From assembly GCA_965153455.1 (NCBI GenBank), contig OZ234499.1:11714271-11778270 (forward strand): 64,000 bases of DNA, written 5' to 3'. The stretch comes from Sphagnum compactum (taxonomy: Eukaryota; Bryophyta; Sphagnopsida; Sphagnales). Below, piece by piece: positions 50,001 to 63,800 of the stretch (the stretch's first letter is position 1; every line of letters starts with the position of its first letter). The notes beneath the pieces are model-generated. The model was not told the DNA's origin. It made no database searches and worked only from the letters and a program-made list of their open reading frames with translations. Both the position numbers and the translations under genes were made by a program.

Positions 50001-52481
50001 GCAAAAAAGCTGCTGAAGACACTTCTATACCAAAAAGGTCATGATTACAGTTAAACTAAACCACTGATTTTTCACATTCACACCAATGACACAAGAGAAA
50101 AATATGCTTGAGAAAGCAAACCTCACCTGAGAATGACACTCGCTGAGAAGATAGTACAAACCCTAAACCCCAAATGCACACCTAGTACCTTCTCTTCACT
50201 TATCTTTGTTGAATTTGGCTAGATGAGGCTGGGGCTTCCTTGAGATAAACTATTCACCCAGGAGATGCTAGCAAGATTCTTACCAGGCCTGCAAAGCTAT
50301 CAAGCTGGGTCTGATCCAATGGAGCCACTTCTGGAGCAAGGGACAGCAGGTAACGACGGGAGCGCTCAATTCGTGCAACTTCTGGCAAGGCACATGCCTT
50401 GCAGATTGAAACTGCATTTGCTGACCAAGCTGTAGTGAAGGAAAGGCGTGGCCCAACTTCAACAACCACTGAAAGCCTCACCACATAAAACATTAGTGCT
50501 CCTCACCACAGCTTTCAGTCCTCAGACTTACCACTCTCTTTAAAAACAACACCCAATTGCCAGTTCACAACTCTTCCTGGTATAGCAAAAGTGATTAAAA
50601 AAAGCAAAAGATGCCAGGAATGGAAATGCACACCTGCCATAGTATTTGAATCCAAATTCGGATTTAATGTGCTGGATAGCTGAAACTTCTCAGGCTCATA
50701 AGTCTCACAAAGAAGCCACTGTAGCACATCCCATTTCTCAGGTGACAGTGGTGAACTCAACGCGATGTTGAAACACTGCAATCCATGTACACAGAAGAAG
50801 AATGCATTTAGTAATAGAATTCCTTAAAAGGATTTTTGGCAAATCAAAGCTGTTCTAAATTCTGGTTTTGTACTGAAGCTGGAAATATGATGAGAACATT
50901 CATTATCCAGACACAGTCTTCAAGTGCCAATGTACATAAATCAACATTGTCCTTCAAATAGTAAGAATGGTTATCATGCTGGATGGTCAATGTCTAGCAC
51001 TCAGATGTACAAAGCTTGATCCACAAAGAAAACTCCATAAGTCACAACTCTACACACAATATTCACATGTGCTACTGTACATCCTTGAATTTCAGCACAC
51101 CGTGCTCATCATATCTCCAGCTTCAGTACGTCTAGCTCCAGTCACAGGAGTTCAACACCCTGTCAACTCGTGCATCCTTCCTTTCAAACTCATGTGACTA
51201 GTAGCATCATTGTTCTGTGGAACTATGGCTATTGGCTATTGCATACTAGAACTGTAAAACATGGACTTGTAAGGAATGAATATATGGTAATGGCAATACC
51301 AACACCCATCACAACATACTTTAGAAATGTTGGAGATGGGTGGTGACCCTTCCTCTAACCCTCAAGCAGTCCAGTATAGAGAATTAAGCTGGCCCTAGTC
51401 CAAAGAGTCTGAACAGACCATTTACCTGCTCTGTTTTGATGCTTATAACATCGGGGCATACTTTCTCCTGTACCTGTGGTTATAGCACTCAGTATTGATG
51501 AGCAGAAAAAGAAAAGGAACCAACCTCATTTCAGACTCCAGGCATGAAGCAACAACAGACAAACCATAACTTTCAACAACAGATAAAACAATGCACAGAG
51601 CATGATGGTACCTGCTTAAGAAGCGCTGCTGCTGCAGTATCTTGAAGAAGAGGATTTCTGTACACATGCAGCACTTCTACATTGGTCTCTCTTGCTGCTG
51701 CTGCCACCTGCTGCCTCATCACAAACCCCAGAAAACTCAACACCCCTAGAGCCAAACCTTCTTTGCCTTAAACCCTGAACCTTGACACACTCACTCCAGA
51801 ATGCCAATTGCTAAGCTTTCACACTCTTATCTTTTCACTCATGCTACTCCTACTGGGTGATGGTGCAAAAGACATACAGGATGACTGTCTGCTGCAACAG
51901 CCTGGGTCTTTGCATCCAATTTCCATCTATGGTTCTCTGAAAGTCCTCCACCACCTCCAAAGCCTGCTTCTGAGACAATTCGCGCAGCTTTTCTCATCCA
52001 CTTCATCCCTGGCCTTTCTTGCATAAACCTTCGCAACCTGCAGGGAATGGAAGCAAACCTCAATCGCATGAAATTGCTATGGAGATAAGACTCCGAAGCT
52101 CCTCAATTCCAAACATCTGTCACATGACAGATTTCACCTAGACATTCTCTTCAGAGCCAGCCGGATTGACTAAGCCCTAAACTTGAATGTACTCATTGGA
52201 TCGAAGGAAGGCATGACTGCTTGGCGTGTCTCGTATGGATTCCTTCGCATCCCTAATTCCTGAAACCCAAGAATCCTTTCTGAAAAAAACTCGAACCCAC
52301 TTCCCGAATTCTTGTTCGCTGTCAACCCTCCTAAACCCCAAATCCCCAGCTTCCTGCAGAAGGTGGTGAATTGATTTGCAGCTTGTTTGCTAACCTGGCG
52401 CATTGCAGAGCGGTTGACTTGCTGCGAGACATGGACGAAGCAGGAGGAACGGTGCACACCCAACCCCATACGCCCTGGCAT
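41037..52481 (-). CDS. Phosphoribosylformylglycinamidine synthase (FGAM synthase)
   Basis: This enzyme makes FGAM from FGAR, ATP and glutamine, the fourth step of purine synthesis. From 51707 down, 29 exons join in phase to 1344 residues. The N-terminal part has EVGPRLSFTTAWSANAVSIC and RSRRYLL. The synthase core has IAQSNSEHSRHWFF, FTAETHNFPCAVAPFPGAET, GGRIRDTHATG, GGPAYRIGMGGGAASS and SIHDQGAGGNCNVVKEI. The second half has AIDGGKDSLSMAA and ASGHDISDGG. The glutaminase domain (last two exons, 42267-41716 and 41618-41037) has IREEGSNGDREM, FVGGFSYGDVLDSAKGW, nucleophile Cys in GVCNGCQL and catalytic His in MMPHPERC. An upstream frame from ATG 52481 to about 52190 is rich in S, R and Q and fits an organelle-targeting first exon. 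Its junction to the exon near 51707 is not resolved. Confidence 0.93.
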
Positions 52482-55400
52482 GGCAACAAAGTCGCCTGGC
52501 CGGCCATCATCAGTGTCCTTACCGTCTACTACTACACAAAGGCGCTGAATTTACAGCTGCTCCTTGTCAAGCACCACCACCACGACACCACCGCCGCCGC
52601 CAACAACAGGAACAACAACAATAACGCTTTTGCAACGACTTCACCAGTTCTGTATAAACAATTCCCAACTCTTTTCCATTCTCTTGGGCGGGAATGAGCA
52701 GAGCAGATGCGCAGATAAAAGAGAGAATCGATGCAGCGACGACAAGAGAGAGAAGAGATGCGCCGATGCAATTGTCCTGCCTGCGATTTGCCGGAGAAGA
52801 GACACTGCGGTCTTTATACTTCGCTGCAAGCGCGGTCGGTCTGCGCGGAGGCCGCTGATAACCGGCGGCACCCTCGGCAGAGGAGAAACACCGCCGTGGG
52901 ACACGGGTATACCTTCACGCTTGCCTGCCTTGCTGGTGCCTTTCTCATACCCGTTCTCTGCGGTGGAGATAATATCCTGCGGATATATTTGTTCTTTGCT
53001 TGCCGGTTATCGTGGTGTGCGGTACTGCAGGGACTTAGTTGCTGCTACACGACGAGCTCGCCATCGCTAATTTCTTTCTTCTTCTTCTTCTTCTTTCTTT
53101 TTGCACGTTTTTTCTCCCTACACACACACCCATAGTGAAAGGAACGAGCTCCTTTGGTATATGCATTTCTGGTTTTGATGATGATCTCCTCCTCCCAGAA
53201 TGAACTGAATCTACCAACCCCCCCAATTTGTGCAGAATCAGTTTCTTGGGATTCTCTTTCAATCCCAATTCTCTTCTGATGAAGATGGTGATAGTCTGAT
53301 ACTTTATGAGTAGCATTTTCGTAAGGTTGAACTGCGATGGTCAAGGGGAGGGGGGCAATCTCTTTGAGAAGACAAACAACAGAGGAAAAAGAAACCGCTG
53401 CTTGACTGTTTCTTAAAGCGTTTCCAGTTGAGGTCCTCAAGTAAGCAGCAATGGATTTATTTTTTTGCAAACAATGCTTTTGCAAATGCATGGACAAACA
53501 GCTTTCCTAGGCCCTCCTAAACTTGGTCCTCTCGAGGTTGGTGACACCTTCACTATCTTCCCTGTTTTTTCATCAGGCAGAGACTGAAGTTAGAAGTTAA
53601 CAAATTATGGTACCACCCATGAGACCTTATTAGCTTCAGTGAAATTGCTTCTCCATCAGTTCTAACAACAGAGCCATGGAGATCAAAAAAGGGCAAAACA
53701 AGTCTCACCCATAACTCTGTTTTTGTTTCTGGACAAGATTTCTACTCAAGCAAAGCTTTTTTTCCCAGTAACAGTCATAATCTGCATTTGCTACAGATTG
53801 TTACTTTTCTTTTGCTTCTGTCACAGAGACAGAAACATGGGATCTCAAATGGGAGAATGAGGATGTGCTAAGGTACTTCCACTTCTGTTTTTTTCTGAGC
53901 TAATATGTCTCTTGAGAGCCCAACCAAACATCATGACTGCCACAGTCTTCCTGTTGCTTCCTTAAACCCTAAACCCTAAAACGTGAAGGGGAAAACTTAG
54001 GACATGATGGGTAGTTATTCTTCAATTGGGCCTGTCTTTGGTCCTCACTTTACTCACTCATCTTCCATTTCTTTGTACCTCCCCAGGAGTTATTTGCCAA
54101 AATGCATATTTGCATTTTGCTTTCTAACAATAGACCAATATTTTGTTAAATATTGAATTGTATAAACTTATCTCATGTTTGCCCAATGCATTTCTCATTT
54201 TGGAATGGGCTTTTGGTATTATGCTCAACACAATTGTTAATGTAAAAAGTGTTTACCATTGACACAATATAATGTTTTGTTTTGTGTATTATAGTTTTGG
54301 GAAAGCACTCAAGAGTTAAATTCAATTCACTCATGTATTTAATTGATATCACCACATATCAATGGCCCTTTCTAGTGTGGTTTTAGGTTCATTCCCACTC
54401 TTGAAAAAAGGAGTTGTAGATGAATTAAAATGGACTATTTGGATGATTATATGATGCGATGGTGAATTGAATAAAATTATAGTAACTAAATTTTTGATCC
54501 AGTATATGGGTGGTTTTTATAATCTTTCATAGGCTCCTTATTAATTTGTGTAATTTTTTGTATTATCGTCCCTAGACAATTCTAGAGACATTTTCAAGTA
54601 TAACTATCTCACTTTTTTTTCTTAATAATTATCTCTTATTCTTACAACTAGCTCACTCGTTTTTTAAAATAATTATTTTTTATTCTTATAACTATTTCAT
54701 TCCTTTCCTTACCCACCAACATGGATATGAAAAGACATATGCTTTTTCATGTCCATGATATTATATTAATTGAAATTAAATTTGACATTGACATAAATAA
54801 TAATAAATTATTGATAATCATATGAGAACATAACAAGAAAGAAAATTGTGGCTAATAGTGCATAGCAACGTGGAGCCCAAATAGGTACACGCATGAGATG
54901 ACTATTGAATATCAAACTGGATTAAATAAATAAAATTTATCAATATTTTCAACTATGTTTTAACATTCACATATATATTTTGATAATGGGTGGATTCACA
55001 AAGGTAAATTGTACATACACAATATTGATTTTAAATTTATAATTAATAATAATATCAAATTTGTCCATTTAAATTTTGATTTGCAAATGTGCCTCTTTGT
55101 GGCTTTTGCATTTGGTACACAGCACAAATACCAACTTCATTTGGCCTAATAACTTTTGTTGGTTTTTTTTTTTTTTTTGGCTAACTTCGCAATATTTGCA
55201 TTTGACGTTTACTTTCATTATGATTTTTGATGAAACATGATTGAATAAATGGTGTTTGAGCGATTCTTGCAATATTTTTGATTTATAGTAGACCCTTTGC
55301 CTTGAAAAATAACCATATTTTAATTTAAAATTAAGACAAATTAACAGATGGTATTATTACATTAAAAATTATTATGTTCATGACATTATGAACATAAAAT

Positions 55401-55930
55401 TAATAATTTGTTTGTCCCAATTAATTACTAAACAAAGGAATGAGTTGTAATATATCAATACAAGTTTCAAACAATTTTGCCTCATTCTTAAAGTTTAAGT
55501 GTGTTCAAAATAGTACACCATGAAGCCAAATACAATATAATTTTTTTCCCAGATATATATATATATATATATATAAACAAAAGGAAAAACATTGATATCT
55601 AAAATACTTTAAATTACTTGTTTTCTCACAAACATTCATTTCCTTGAGCAAGGCCTTGTGGCAATCCTTCACTCAATTTATGACATTATTTTAAAAAATA
55701 TCCACACAATGGAATTTTTTTTTCCAAATGTAATGGTTGATTTTCCATAGCCTAATCATGCATGAGGTTATGAATATTTTATTTAATAAAAAATTAGTTC
55801 TAAATTATTTCTAAACATGGTGGGTTATTTTCTTAATATACGTTTTTATTTGATTTTATTTCAAATTTTTATTTTTATTTTAAAAATAACAAGCCATAAT
55901 TACACAGGAGATAATTTCCCTAATTATAAA
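52482..55930. other. FGAM synthase upstream region and AT-rich intergenic DNA
   Basis: 52482-53150 is GC-rich and is probably the FGAM synthase promoter and leader. A TTC/CTT run lies near 53083-53105. Beyond 53.5 kb the DNA is AT-rich without a recognisable gene. A telomere-like TAAACCCTAAACCCTAAA stretch occurs near 53963, and an AT microsatellite at about 55554-55575. A small 38-base foldback lies at 54720-54757. Confidence 0.5.
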
Positions 55931-55934
55931 ACCA

Positions 55935-56222
55935 AAAATAATCCACCCACCATCCATCCACTGCATATTTTTTGGACCCATTAGTCATCCGTCCATTGTA
56001 AATTTTTGGGACTCCATCATTCATCCCACTATATTTTTTGCGACCCCATCATTCATCCATCCATCCACTGCATTTTTTGGGGACTTGGCATCCATATTTC
56101 CAACTACTCTACTATATTTGTAGGATGCATCATTCATCCATCCAATGAATGTATGGGTAATACCATTCATCCATCCCCTTGTATATTTGGGACCCACCAT
56201 TCATCCATCCGCTGTATATTTG
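55935..56222. repeat. Degenerate CATCCATCC minisatellite
   Basis: A unit of roughly 38-45 bases containing TTTTTGGGACCCATCATTCATCCATCCACTGTATA-like sequence is repeated six or seven times with much drift. It ends about 400 bases before the plastid S1 start codon, next to a CT repeat (56352-56373) and a GCGCGCGCGC block (56401-56411). Confidence 0.7.
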
Positions 56223-56636
56223 GCGAATGTGTGTGCGTTTTCGACAATTTGCTTGGATTCGTTGAGAATCAGACGGCGAGCTACGTGGATAAGGTATCGC
56301 CACCAGCCTGTGGCCTCTCGCCCGCCACTCCTGCACTCTACTGGAACTCTCTCCCTCTCTCTCTCTCTCTCCGCTTTGCGTTCTCTCCGTCACGTCCTCT
56401 TGCGCGCGCGCACAGATCTGCGATTCTCGTGTGCGATTCTGTGCATTTTTGTTCACAAATTTGGTGACGAGATTGTACACAGAAGTAGCTTGATTCCATC
56501 TGGTAATTTGTTTCCTTTTTTTTCTTTTTTGGGGGTTAAGAGGTCGTGTTTTTTTGGAAGTTTGCGGGGGTGCTGGGGAAGGGAGGGAGCATTCATTCTT
56601 TGCATTTTTGTAGAGGGAGGGTCGTGAGCTCCGGAG

Positions 56637-59631
56637 ATGGAGATGGCTGCAGCAGCTATGGCCACAAGGTCAGTGGCTGTGTCTACTGGAGTTTCTGGAG
56701 AGGGCTGTCGTCGGTCCACATTAGGAGGCGGAGCAGCAGCAACGGTATTGCTAGGAATGAAGAACAGCAGATTGTCGGGGGTGAAATTGGCGTCGACGAC
56801 GGGAGGTGCGGTAATAGCTGGTGGAGTGTCGCGTGTGCAGTGTAGAGCAGCGGCGGTCGCGACTCCGAGAGTCAAGGATAATCTACTGGCAAGGATCTTA
56901 AACGCATGCCTGTTGTACCTAGTTGCGATGTCTCGCGGGTTTAGAACATGAGCTTCTTCCTCTTGTTGTTGTATACGTCTCGCAGGGCGTGACCGGGAGA
57001 AAGAAAAACAGCAGGCATTATTGGCTCCAGGCACAGTGGAAATTTATTAGGTTTTGGTAGAGATTCTGAGTGTTCTGGAGAAATTTGATTCTGATGTCGA
57101 AAGACATATGCAGGCTGAGGCAGAGCAGAGGTGGGAGAGAGCACTGGAAACTCCATTGGAAGGTGTACAATTCACGTATGAGGAGTTTGCAGATGCACTA
57201 TCTAAGTACGACTTCAGCTTTGAAATTGGAGACACGGTAATAAGCTCCTCCACAGGCTCCCCCTATTTGTAGACCTTCTTTCTTTCTGCAACAATATGAT
57301 ACTTCATGTTAATTTCTTGACAGCATTCTGGTTCCTGGCTAGCCATTTACAGCCTGCCTGCCTGATATTATTTTTGCAGAATCCTAGGGATGTTTTGTGA
57401 CCTTGAAGCGGTTGGATAAAAATGAAAGAAGCAGAGTGTTATGTGATGGTGGGAAACAGGTGAAAGGCATTGTGTTCAAGACAGATTACAATGGAGCTTT
57501 GATTGACATTGGAGCAAAAGCACCTGCATACTTGCCATTATCAGAGGCATGCATTTTCAAGCTCAAGAGTGTGGAGGAGATGGGACTGGTGGCAGGTGTG
57601 GAGGAGGAATTCAGCATTATACGTGATGATGATGACAATGGTCGAATGATTTTGAGCCTCAAGAAGCTGCAAAATGATTTCTCATGGGAACGGTGCAGGC
57701 AATTACAAATGGATGATGTAGTCATTAGGGGGAAGGTAGTTCATATCTTGTCAATCCTTGGTTAGTATTCTTTGAATAGGTAGCAGAAAGTTGCTGTCAA
57801 GTTGTGGCAAGTTTAAATCTTTTACTGTTTGACACATGATATTCAAACTGTTCCTCAGCTTTTTATTTATGTTTTCAATATACTTTAGGGGTGGGTCTTC
57901 CTCTTTTTCCCTGCTTGTTACTATGTTATCAAATCTGAAATCTCTATAATCTGGTCATTGGGTCATCTCTCAATTCTATTCAAATTCTAGTCAGGTTGAC
58001 TTAAATTGGAAGTATGGGGAAGTTGGCAGATTTTATCAAGATGTTTGACACATAATGTCTGGACTACAGGCTCTGTCAGCAAACAGAGGTGGGGTGGTTG
58101 TGGAGGTTGAAGGTCTGCGAGGCTTTGTCCCATTCTCCCAGATCTCTGCGGTGAGTTTCTTGGTGCCATCTCCCTCATCGATGGGTTTTCTAAGTGACTA
58201 TCATGACTTTGCTTTGACAAGGTCACGGTTGCTGCCTTGGACAATCCAAAAGCTAGGTGGAAATGGTGGAATGTTGTTAGAGCCATCAAGATAGATAGTA
58301 CTGGGATTATCCTCAGATGTCACTTTTATTATAAGACTTTTGGTGTGATCTCTTTAATCTTTCAATCTGATTGGAAGATACTGTACTCTATCCTACATGT
58401 CATGCTGGCAGCCCCTTGAAAAAGTGCCGTTACTGTGTAGAGACAAAATCCAGAAGAGGTGGTGGATAAGGAGCTACCTCTCAAGTTTTTGGAAGTGGAT
58501 GAAGAGCGGACACGCCTAGTGCTCAGCAACCGCAAGGCCATTGCAGAGAACCATGTGGCATTTGGCATTGGCAGTGTTGTTGTGGGTACAGTGCAAACTG
58601 TGAAACCATATGGAGCTTTTATTGACATTGGAGGTGTCAGTGGGCTCCTACATATCAGCCAAATTAGTCATGACCGGCTTACTACTGTTGAAACTGTGCT
58701 TTCTCCCGGTGACAAACTGAAGGTAATATCCTGCTGTGTGTTTGTAGTCATTTTGGGAGATTCAAGCAACGTACCCATGACAGTGCTGAAATGGAGGGTT
58801 TAACTACATTCAGGCTTCTTGAGGTTTTGTAAAGAATGATGTGTTAGCCTCACATTTTGTGACCTTTTCACTGCTGGCTTCAAACAAAAGGAGCTCAGTG
58901 TGTGATGGCGCTTTGATTGTGCAGGTGATGATCTTGAGCCAGGACAAAGAGAGAGGGCGCATCAGCTTGTCCACTAAGAAATTGGAGCCCACTCCTGGTG
59001 ATATGCTGCGTAATCCAGCCCTTGTATATGAGAAGGTGGGTTTCTGCGTTAGAAAACCTCACACAGTGAGACACCACAATTTTATGTGCTGACCTGGAAT
59101 CTGAACCAAAACTTTGCTTGAGCATCCTTAGCTGTCCCTATGTCTCTGAACAGGGCTTGTTGGCTAGTGCAGTCTATTAATGCAACACTTTGTTGTGGAT
59201 TAATTGCAGGCAGATGAGATGGCAAAGACATTTAGGCAACGGGTTGCTCAAGCTGAAGCAGCTGCTCGTGCTGAAGAACTAAGGTTGCAACAAGAGGTAT
59301 TCAAGGTGTCTACCGTTCTCTGATTGCCCAGTCATGCTTTCAAGTAGTAACAATATGAAAAACCATCCCCTTGTACAGGTTGGGATCTCTGGGACTTTGC
59401 AGAACATGAAGTTGTGCATTGGTTCTCTTCATACTGTTTTTCTTATTAGTTCAACTAATCATATGTTGTGAGAGATCCTGGAGACTTGGAGGAATTATGA
59501 TTTTTGCCTTGTTTTGTGGGAACTGCTTACAGGGTGGTCTTGGTTTGAGAGGCAACTTTGGATCAACAGCCAACGCTCTTGGTCTCAATGAGTTGGACCT
59601 TGCTGATATTCCACCTGCAGTACAAGTCTGA
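56637..59631 (+). CDS. Plastid 30S ribosomal protein S1
   Basis: S1 binds mRNA on the plastid small subunit and helps initiate translation. ATG 56637 opens an alanine- and serine-rich transit peptide. Later exons: about 57046-57236 ([20 protein letters not shown]), 57460-57735, 58070-58150, 58441-58722, 58925-59035, 59210-59296 and 59533-59631. From 57460 on all joins keep phase. Three S1 folds are visible: [63 protein letters not shown], then [11 protein letters not shown] and [19 protein letters not shown]. The third keeps the classic RNA-binding pattern. The tail (DLADIPPAV) matches plastid S1. The junction between the transit-peptide exon and the 57046 exon is not resolved: a TAG at 57044-57046 forces a splice there. 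A possible extra exon near 59379 was not used. Confidence 0.92.
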
Positions 59632-60749
59632 GCTTAATCAACTATTGCTTTGTGTTAGATGTTATTGTAGACTTGTAGACTTTGGACTGCCCTATTGCCA
59701 AGAAGATTCCAAAAGAAAGGAGCAGAGTGCTGCCTTTGGTTACGTGTCAAATTGCACCAAAATTCTTTGGAGTAAAAATGCCTCCTTCTGCCACTTTGTG
59801 AGTATCACCATCTACCACTTGTTGCTCACTACCATGTGAATGTGACTATAAGCCAAGGAGAAAATGTGAGCACTGTTGTGACCAGGAGCTGCTACTAGCT
59901 CTTTGTCAAAATACACGCACTATCATTTGAATCATTCCAAAAATAGGTCGGTGTAACCTTCATCATCCTCAATTCCTTGTTCCATCCTAGAAAGTGCATT
60001 AAATGATGCAGAACAGATTCTCATCAGGAGGAGAATGCGTAATCATTCTTGTCCAGAATTAGCAGCTTTGCGGGTGTGTTGTAAGGAAGACCTCTGCTTT
60101 ACACCAGCCATCATCACAGGACGGCAGGATAGTTGGCTTATTATTCCCTCTCTCTCAAACAACAACTATTTGATTCTCTGTTCCACAATATGTAAAGCAT
60201 TTTAGGCCACAATAACTGTAACCTCCTTCCTAGCATTCCAGATCCACAAGACTTTGATTGAATTGAATGAAGTCGAAATGAACTTCAAAGCAGCTGCTGT
60301 TTGAAGAGCTACAGACTTCATCATCCCAAGTAGAATTTGCACCGTTGATAAGCACACCTTTTTATTTTAACTCATGGCAATTACCGGATTGTCACATTCT
60401 TGTTCCTCTTAAAGCTTTAACAGGGATCCTTCTCTGTGACACAAAACTATTGAAGATGTCTCAACAACCATTTAGTTGCAATCATGCGAGCTATCTCTGG
60501 ATAGTTTAGTTAATACACCAACCAGTTTGGGAGCGATCTGCTCCTAACCCAATATACAACTATTGAAGTGCACCTGCCATCTCCAACACCTTTTCATTTC
60601 CAGTATCCTGTAACAACAAAAACATTAGAAAAAGAAAACCTCATCAAAAAATGCACCAAGGAGAAGGCACAAAGGGAAGAATTTGTTCAAAATGTTACTG
60701 GAAGTGGTCCAAAAGAAATAGCAGTGTACGTAGACCGTGCACCAGCTGC
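59632..60749. other. Intergenic region between S1 and the initiator tRNA
   Basis: The first few hundred bases are probably the S1 3' untranslated region. No frame in the rest resembles a known protein. Confidence 0.5.
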
Positions 60750-60821
60750 ATCAGAGTGGCGCAGCGGAAGCGTGGTGGGCCCATAACCCACAGGTCCCAG
60801 GATCGAAACCTGGCTCTGATA
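60750..60821 (+). tRNA. Initiator tRNA-Met (CAT)
   Basis: The 72-base sequence folds as a cloverleaf. The acceptor ATCAGAG pairs with CTCTGAT, with the plant-initiator A1:U72-type end. The D-arm region is GCGCAGCGGAAGCG, the anticodon stem TGGGC/ACCCA carries CAT at 60782-60784, and the T arm is CCAGG.ATCGAAA.CCTGG. The AUCG in place of TTCG in the T loop marks eukaryotic initiator tRNA. It matches the standard plant initiator tRNA as I remember it. T-rich runs follow from 60847, fitting polymerase III termination. Confidence 0.95.
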
Positions 60822-63800
60822 GTACAGAGAATAAACAGGCTTCCAAATTTTCTTTTGTACAAAACATCTACCAACTATGATGTAAAGCCCACTCCCCCCA
60901 CTCCCCTTTGATTTTTGCATCAATTTTTACACTGCATAAAGCCCACAAATGAGGGCATTACTAAAATCAAGCTTGTGCTGAGCTCTTGCCTCATGCACCC
61001 TTCTTTTCAATGATCCATTACCCTCACACCTGGGCTTTACCTTCCACCTAAGTGCCACACCCTAATGAGGCTAGCTTAGTCCTAGGCCCCTTCTTTTAGG
61101 AATGGTCCCACCCTTGGGGCCTAACCCTCTACATAATATAATTGAGCATAATGATTGACTCAAGTTAGTTTATGACTTGGCCTTTAAATGTTTTAGCTAG
61201 GTTATAAAGCAATCAAGTGGTCTAGGTCTTTTAGGCCCCTAATTTTAGGAATGCCCTCACCTACAACTATCCTACACATAGCAATTGACTAGTCCTAGTT
61301 TACAACTAACTTGGATGTAGTTTAGCTTGGCCGTAAATTAGCATTCCTCGTGTATTTTAGATTGGTCATGAACTAGCTCAAGTCATGCATGTGGTAATTC
61401 TAATGTTTCAACATTGTCATGGGCTTAACCTTAGCTCACAAGCAATCTTGGGAATGAAGTAAGAGGTGGGCCAAAGGGTTTGCAAATTCAGGACTTGCCA
61501 AAGGGTTTGGGAGTTACACTTTTGACCTAAATGAATGAAAATGAAGATATGCGATCCAAGGGAAGCAATCCTAGAGATCCCAACATGAAATTTCCATTTG
61601 AGAATTGGGTTTCCCTAGAGTCTCTCATATTCAAAATAGGAATAATTAAGGGATCAAACCTTGTTGAAACTTTTCAAAACATAATGATCTTTGGATCCTC
61701 ATTGTAAAGTTCTTGAGAAGGGTTATAATAAGTTGGGCTTGCATGTCCGAAAAGAAGGTCATTTCCCAACCTATTAAAAGGTTTACATAATCTAGACAAA
61801 ATAATGTTTTGAATGTTTTTTCAAGTATACATAAATACTCCTTGCATTCAAAAAGTGAAATTTGAAGGGGCAATTCTTTTTCAAATTGCAGGCTTAATAC
61901 AAAGTTCAAAAGATCTTTTCAAGAGTTATTTGAATATGAATTTGAAAATCAAATTTGGTTCTAGTTCCACATAATTATGGTTTTTCGAAGTTTTGTGACA
62001 CCGTGCCAAAAATCAAGACTTCATCTATGATGGAAGGAAGGTTGTTTGTTTTGTTTGTTTGTCATGTTGAGATCTCCCAAACAACCACAACACTTCTTGT
62101 TGTGCTCATGGTACTATTGGAAACCCTTCGATGAATAAGGGGTGCACCAAGTTGGTTTCATAACATTTTGACCTATGGTGGAAAAGTTATTGAATATTGC
62201 ACTTTTCATTGAAATTTCATTTAAATTAACACCTATTTTTATATATAAAAATTGGGCATGCTCTTGGTGTCGGAAATCACTTGTAGAGTAGGATTTCATG
62301 AAGGTGATTTCGAATTTCTTAGACTTGAGGTGTGGGAGATATTGAATTTTGAATAGTTTTTGTCATTGAAAATTCAATTAAACTACAAGAAATGGTTTTG
62401 GAGGTACAAAATAGTTGGGTAATTAGTTCACACTTGGGGCAACAACACATGCTACACTAATGTGTCTTAAGAAAAATTTAAAATGTCTCATTTGAATGTC
62501 AAATTCATTGGGAATTGTAAAATACATTATAAATAGAAGGGTGGTGTATTTTTTTTCAAGTGAATGTTGTGATAGATCCAATGTGAATTTGTGAAGAATC
62601 TTGTGTCTCTACTCGCTAAGCAAGTCCTTTTATTTGATTTCTATAATTGATATGACCAAGAAAGAATCATGATGTGCCCCATTCTAATCATATTCTAAAG
62701 TTTTCACATTGTCTTTTTATCACAACACATAGAGTTAAAAGACATGTTTTACATTCAAAAATATTTTGCAATGCATCATATTGGGGAATTACTTAGGAAA
62801 GGTCATTCCTCCTATACTATACGAAGCACTTGAAATAAACATGTATTTTTTATGTGGGTATTATTATTTTTTCCTTTTGCATCCACTCTATAACTATTTA
62901 ATTTTGTAATATGCATAATTTTTTGGTAGGTTAATTTTTTAATGTTTGATTACAATCACCAAATATTTGACCTCTTATATTAACATTTTTAAAACTATTT
63001 TTTGGTAGGTATTCATTTGGGTCTCATCCAAATTCAGCCAACCTTTTTTCCAAAGCCTCCAATTCAAATCAACCATAAACTAAATTTTACACATGTCTTA
63101 CACATTCCTCACATTCTTGTGCCACCATTAATAATTCTATAAATAAATCAAAATTATATTCAATACTCTATATATATTCATGTAAACATGGTGTCCAATA
63201 ATTAGGGTATGAAATTTCATTTGAAATATATTTTACATTTTATTTTTCATAAATATATTTTGCCCTTTTTTTTGCATGCCATTTGGAAAGAAGATGGAAA
63301 TGGTTTCCCCAAGGGAATTAGCTTCAATACCATTAAACAAACCTTTAGGTTACATCAAACATTGATGTTTCAATGTGGGAATGTTAAATATTTCAAGTGC
63401 GTCCATGTTACCATGCATGGCGTTTTTACATGTTATATTCATCATTCATGCATATTTAACCCATGCATCTTGTTGTGATTAAAAGTTAGGTGTTAGCAAG
63501 TGTGTTTGGAGTAACTTTGGACAATACATCCAACTTGATCAAAATTAATTTGACTTATTTAATTTGTATTAGGTAACTCATAGGTGCATGGGTTGATTGA
63601 AAAAACAAAAATTTTAATGAAAATTTTAAAGTTTGCAATGTCATTATTTTAGTTATTTTTACTTAATAAATTCAAGTAATTGTTGAATTCAGCTTTAGTA
63701 TAACTAAATTATAATGTTATGTGTGAAGTTTCCTTATTGTAGGGAAGTGTTCAAATTACTTCCTTATCATTTATTAATAAAAAAACTTTTAAATTCTTTT

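Noticed and set aside
52564-53135. 168- and 134-codon plus-strand frames above FGAM synthase
   Set aside because: GC-rich promoter and leader DNA with repetitive residues and no family resemblance; they lie opposite the likely transcription start.
28630-53980. Telomere-like CCCTAAA stretches near 28630 and 53963
   Set aside because: Only two to three units each; plant promoters and introns often hold such telo-box motifs, so there is no case for an old chromosome end.
56145-56627. 160-codon plus-strand frame just before the S1 ATG
   Set aside because: It runs through the minisatellite and CT repeat of the S1 leader and resembles no protein; an upstream frame of this length before a housekeeping gene is unlikely to be translated.
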